Origin: Candidatus Parcubacteria bacterium
GTDB taxonomy: Bacteria; Patescibacteriota; Patescibacteriia; Patescibacteriales; UBA12075
DNA length: 32,602 nt
Direction: 5' to 3'
NCBI GenBank assembly: GCA_023142215.1
Contig: JAGLJW010000016.1
Coordinates: 1 to 32,602 of the forward strand
Shown: positions 30,861-32,602 of the stretch, piece by piece
Numbering within the stretch: the first letter of the stretch is position 1
How the letters are laid out: each line of letters begins with the position of its first letter
Translations under genes and position numbers: made by a program
The notes under the pieces: generated by a model
Databases searched by the model: none
What the model saw: only the letters and a program-made list of their open reading frames with translations
Told to the model about the DNA's origin: nothing

Positions 30861-32075
30861 TTATAGTTTAGGGACAGCACCGTAGGCACCAGCAATATAT
30901 TTTGAATAATAATTATCATCAGCGCGAACACCAGTAACATCATCAAGTCGCCAAGCTTCACTTTCACCTTTTTCATTTTTTTCAGTCAAAACAATTTGAT
31001 ATTTATCTAGCTTACTTAATATTTGATGACTATGACTACTAAAAAGCAATTGAGCATTTTTAGGATTAGTTTCTGGTTGCATAAATAAATCAAACAAAGC
31101 TAAAACTATTTCTGGATGCAAATTAACATCAAATTCATCTAATATTGCTGCTCCTCCGTTAGCCAAAACCAGCAAAATTGTTTTTAAGAGCACAAAAAGT
31201 TGTTTTGTTCCAGATGACTCATACTTTATTGGTATATATTTTTTTTCACCACCAAAAGTGTGTGCCACTCTAACATTGATACTTAGTCCGTTATCTTTTT
31301 TTTCTTTTTTTATTTCAAAAGAATCTAAACCAAGATCAAACTGTGATAAAAGCTTTTCGGCTTCAGCTTTAATGTGAGCATTCTTTTTCTCGCTAAAAAA
31401 ATCAAATGCTTCAATAAGTTGCTGATTAGCATTTGGAAGTAAATGGTTGCCAACCCAACCAGCTTCAATTACATTAGTTTCTATATTTTGCCAAAAATTA
31501 AATATTTCCAGACTTTTCTTGTGGTTAAATCGTGAAGCAACACTGATTATACTAGCATTAGAACGAAGAAGTTCTTCATATCCTTTTGGCAAATTAAACT
31601 TCTTGTCATCTAATTCGTACTTATTTTTTTCTTCATTCCATTTGCGAGAAAAAACTTTTTTAGTAGTTACTTTTTTAGTAGTTTTATTTTTTACTTTTAT
31701 TTCTTCTGCAATTATTTTCTTTTCATTTAAGATAAAAGTATAAACATAAATATTACCATTAATCTCAAAATCAACAGACAGTTCAGTGGATTTATTTTTA
31801 TTATTGCCAAATAAAAAAGGTTTTATTGGTAAAGGGGCATTAGGAGAGGCATTAAAAGAAGTAACTATTAACCATTTTAAAAATGGTAATATTTTTAATA
31901 GATTTGTTTTTCCAGATGCATTTGGTCCTATTACAGTTTCAATCTTTGAAAGATGAGCATCCGAGGTAGCCTGAAAATATCCATCGTTACTTGGCGCTTT
32001 ATCGTTTACTGTAAAATCTATTATAGTTAAATCTTTAAATGAATAAAAATTTTTACATGAAAATGAATGTATCAT
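30861..32075 (-). CDS. AAA-family ATPase (RloA/AbiLi-like)
   Basis: The 404-aa protein is an ABC/AAA_15-type ATPase: Walker A GPNASGKT (residues 50-57), an inserted coiled or helical middle, the signature-like segment ESSGTKQLFVLL (about 286-297), Walker B AAILDEFDVNLHPE (about 309-322) and the H-loop SSHSHQIL (about 345-352). Such ATPases (for example RloA, AbiLi, PARIS AriA) act with a nuclease partner that senses phage. It heads the tight operon with the RloB-family gene. There is no Shine-Dalgarno sequence; the ATG lies after an A/T leader. Confidence 0.9.
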   Translation of the reverse strand: MIHSFSCKNFYSFKDLTIIDFTVNDKAPSNDGYFQATSDAHLSKIETVIGPNASGKTNLLKILPFLKWLIVTSFNASPNAPLPIKPFLFGNNKNKSTELSVDFEINGNIYVYTFILNEKKIIAEEIKVKNKTTKKVTTKKVFSRKWNEEKNKYELDDKKFNLPKGYEELLRSNASIISVASRFNHKKSLEIFNFWQNIETNVIEAGWVGNHLLPNANQQLIEAFDFFSEKKNAHIKAEAEKLLSQFDLGLDSFEIKKEKKDNGLSINVRVAHTFGGEKKYIPIKYESSGTKQLFVLLKTILLVLANGGAAILDEFDVNLHPEIVLALFDLFMQPETNPKNAQLLFSSHSHQILSKLDKYQIVLTEKNEKGESEAWRLDDVTGVRADDNYYSKYIAGAYGAVPKL

Positions 32076-32461
32076 ATGTTTAATAAATTAAGAAAATTTA
32101 TTATATATTTTGGTTATTAGGATTTTTGCAGTTAAATGCTTCATATTAGTTGAAATATTAATAGCAAGATTTATTATAAGTGTAACTTCTATGTTTAATG
32201 TTAGTGTAAAAATCCATAAAATATATCTTTGGATACCCAATAACCCAAATAGCCAAAATACACAATTATTATTTTTAAAATTAATTCTAGTTATATGGTA
32301 GCAAAAGTATATGTATATGTCAATAACCTACAAATATTTGTATGTTATTTGATTATAGGTACTATTTTTAATGTTTTATTGGTTGGTTTGTGGATAATTT
32401 ATATTAATGATAATTTGTTTGTTGTAATTACGAACAACACTATAATAGATTTATATAAAAT

Positions 32462-32489
32462 AAAAACAAAGACATAGGCCTTTGTTTTT
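32462..32489. terminator. Bidirectional hairpin beside tRNA-Asp
   Basis: AAAAACAAAG / CTTTGTTTTT (10 bp) has an 8-nt loop and a T-rich end on both strands. It can end the tRNA-Asp transcript on the minus strand. In the 425-bp gap 32076-32500 I see no other feature; the two track ORFs there look spurious. Confidence 0.6.
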
Positions 32490-32500
32490 ATTAGTGTATG

Positions 32501-32574
32501 CGGAACGGACGGGACTCGAACCCGCGACCTCCTGCGTGACAGGCAGGCATTCTAACCAGCTGAACTACCGCTCC
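32501..32574 (-). tRNA. tRNA-Asp (GTC anticodon)
   Basis: The minus strand folds with acceptor GGAGCGG/CCGTTCC (one G-U pair), anticodon stem CCTGC/GCAGG with loop CTGTCAC (anticodon GTC), T-arm GCGGG TTCGAGT CCCGT and discriminator G73, the normal aspartate determinant. CCA is not encoded (the sequence continues CAT). It marks the right edge of the defence-like island. Confidence 0.97.
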
Positions 32575-32602
32575 ATATTGTTTTTTTATTGTTAATAAAA
32601 AA

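Noticed and set aside
32110-32477. Two overlapping plus-strand ORFs of 63 and 60 aa
   Set aside because: They have no ribosome-binding site, a composition expected from AT-rich non-coding DNA and no recognisable motif.
1-32602. TGA recoding to Gly or Trp
   Set aside because: All core genes (dnaA, dnaN, trxB, PBP) are complete without in-frame TGA, so standard code reading is enough for this window.

Overview
The window is very AT-rich, gene-dense bacterial chromosome spanning the dnaA neighbourhood. Gene order (yidC, yidD, rnpA and rpmH on the minus strand, a gap of about 510 bp, then dnaA and dnaN on the plus strand) is the classical origin region. Small proteins (YidC of 246 aa, DnaA of 461 aa), few Shine-Dalgarno sequences, a leader of pure A/T before most starts and several unrecognised short membrane proteins suggest a Candidatus Patescibacteria (CPR, Parcubacteria-like) genome. 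This is an inference from style and content, not a phylogenetic result. All 33 annotated genes stop with TAA (26) or TAG (7), never TGA.

Region 1 (1-9.8 kb): a tandem pair of small membrane proteins, an operon of a fused-MFS/spermidine-synthase-like protein, a YibE/F protein and a MazG-like pyrophosphohydrolase, a thioredoxin-CcdA redox protein transcribed divergently from a tiny membrane-peptide gene, a repeat-containing surface protein, a YraN-family nuclease, a methyltransferase and RNase HII.

Region 2 (9.8-12.1 kb): trxB and two tRNA genes (Ala-GGC, Arg-CCT) set among seven palindromes with the core GTCCACG-loop-CGTGGAC, two REP-like sequences, an inverted-repeat element and several DnaA-box-like sites.

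Region 3 (12.2-22.7 kb): bactofilin plus a degenerate diacylglycerol-kinase-like protein, yidC/yidD/rnpA/rpmH, the presumed oriC, dnaA, dnaN, a class A penicillin-binding protein with an extended C-terminus, an AbrB/RelE-type toxin-antitoxin pair and a GalT-family enzyme.

Region 4 (22.7-25 kb): a zinc-ribbon protein, then two near-identical copies of a rod-shaped structured RNA gene on the minus strand. Each has its own TTGACA/TATTAT promoter and its own intrinsic terminator with different stem sequences. They flank one hypothetical gene. This is the best candidate for an undescribed element in the window.

Region 5 (25-32.6 kb): an accessory, defence-like island ending at tRNA-Asp. A Fic protein and a 1214-aa HNH-TPR-(GreAB-C-like)-PIN protein share one strong promoter. 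Facing them is a tight four-gene operon of an AAA ATPase and an RloB protein (AbiL-like pair), a 65-aa remnant that looks like DpnI with its nuclease core deleted, and a small acidic protein.
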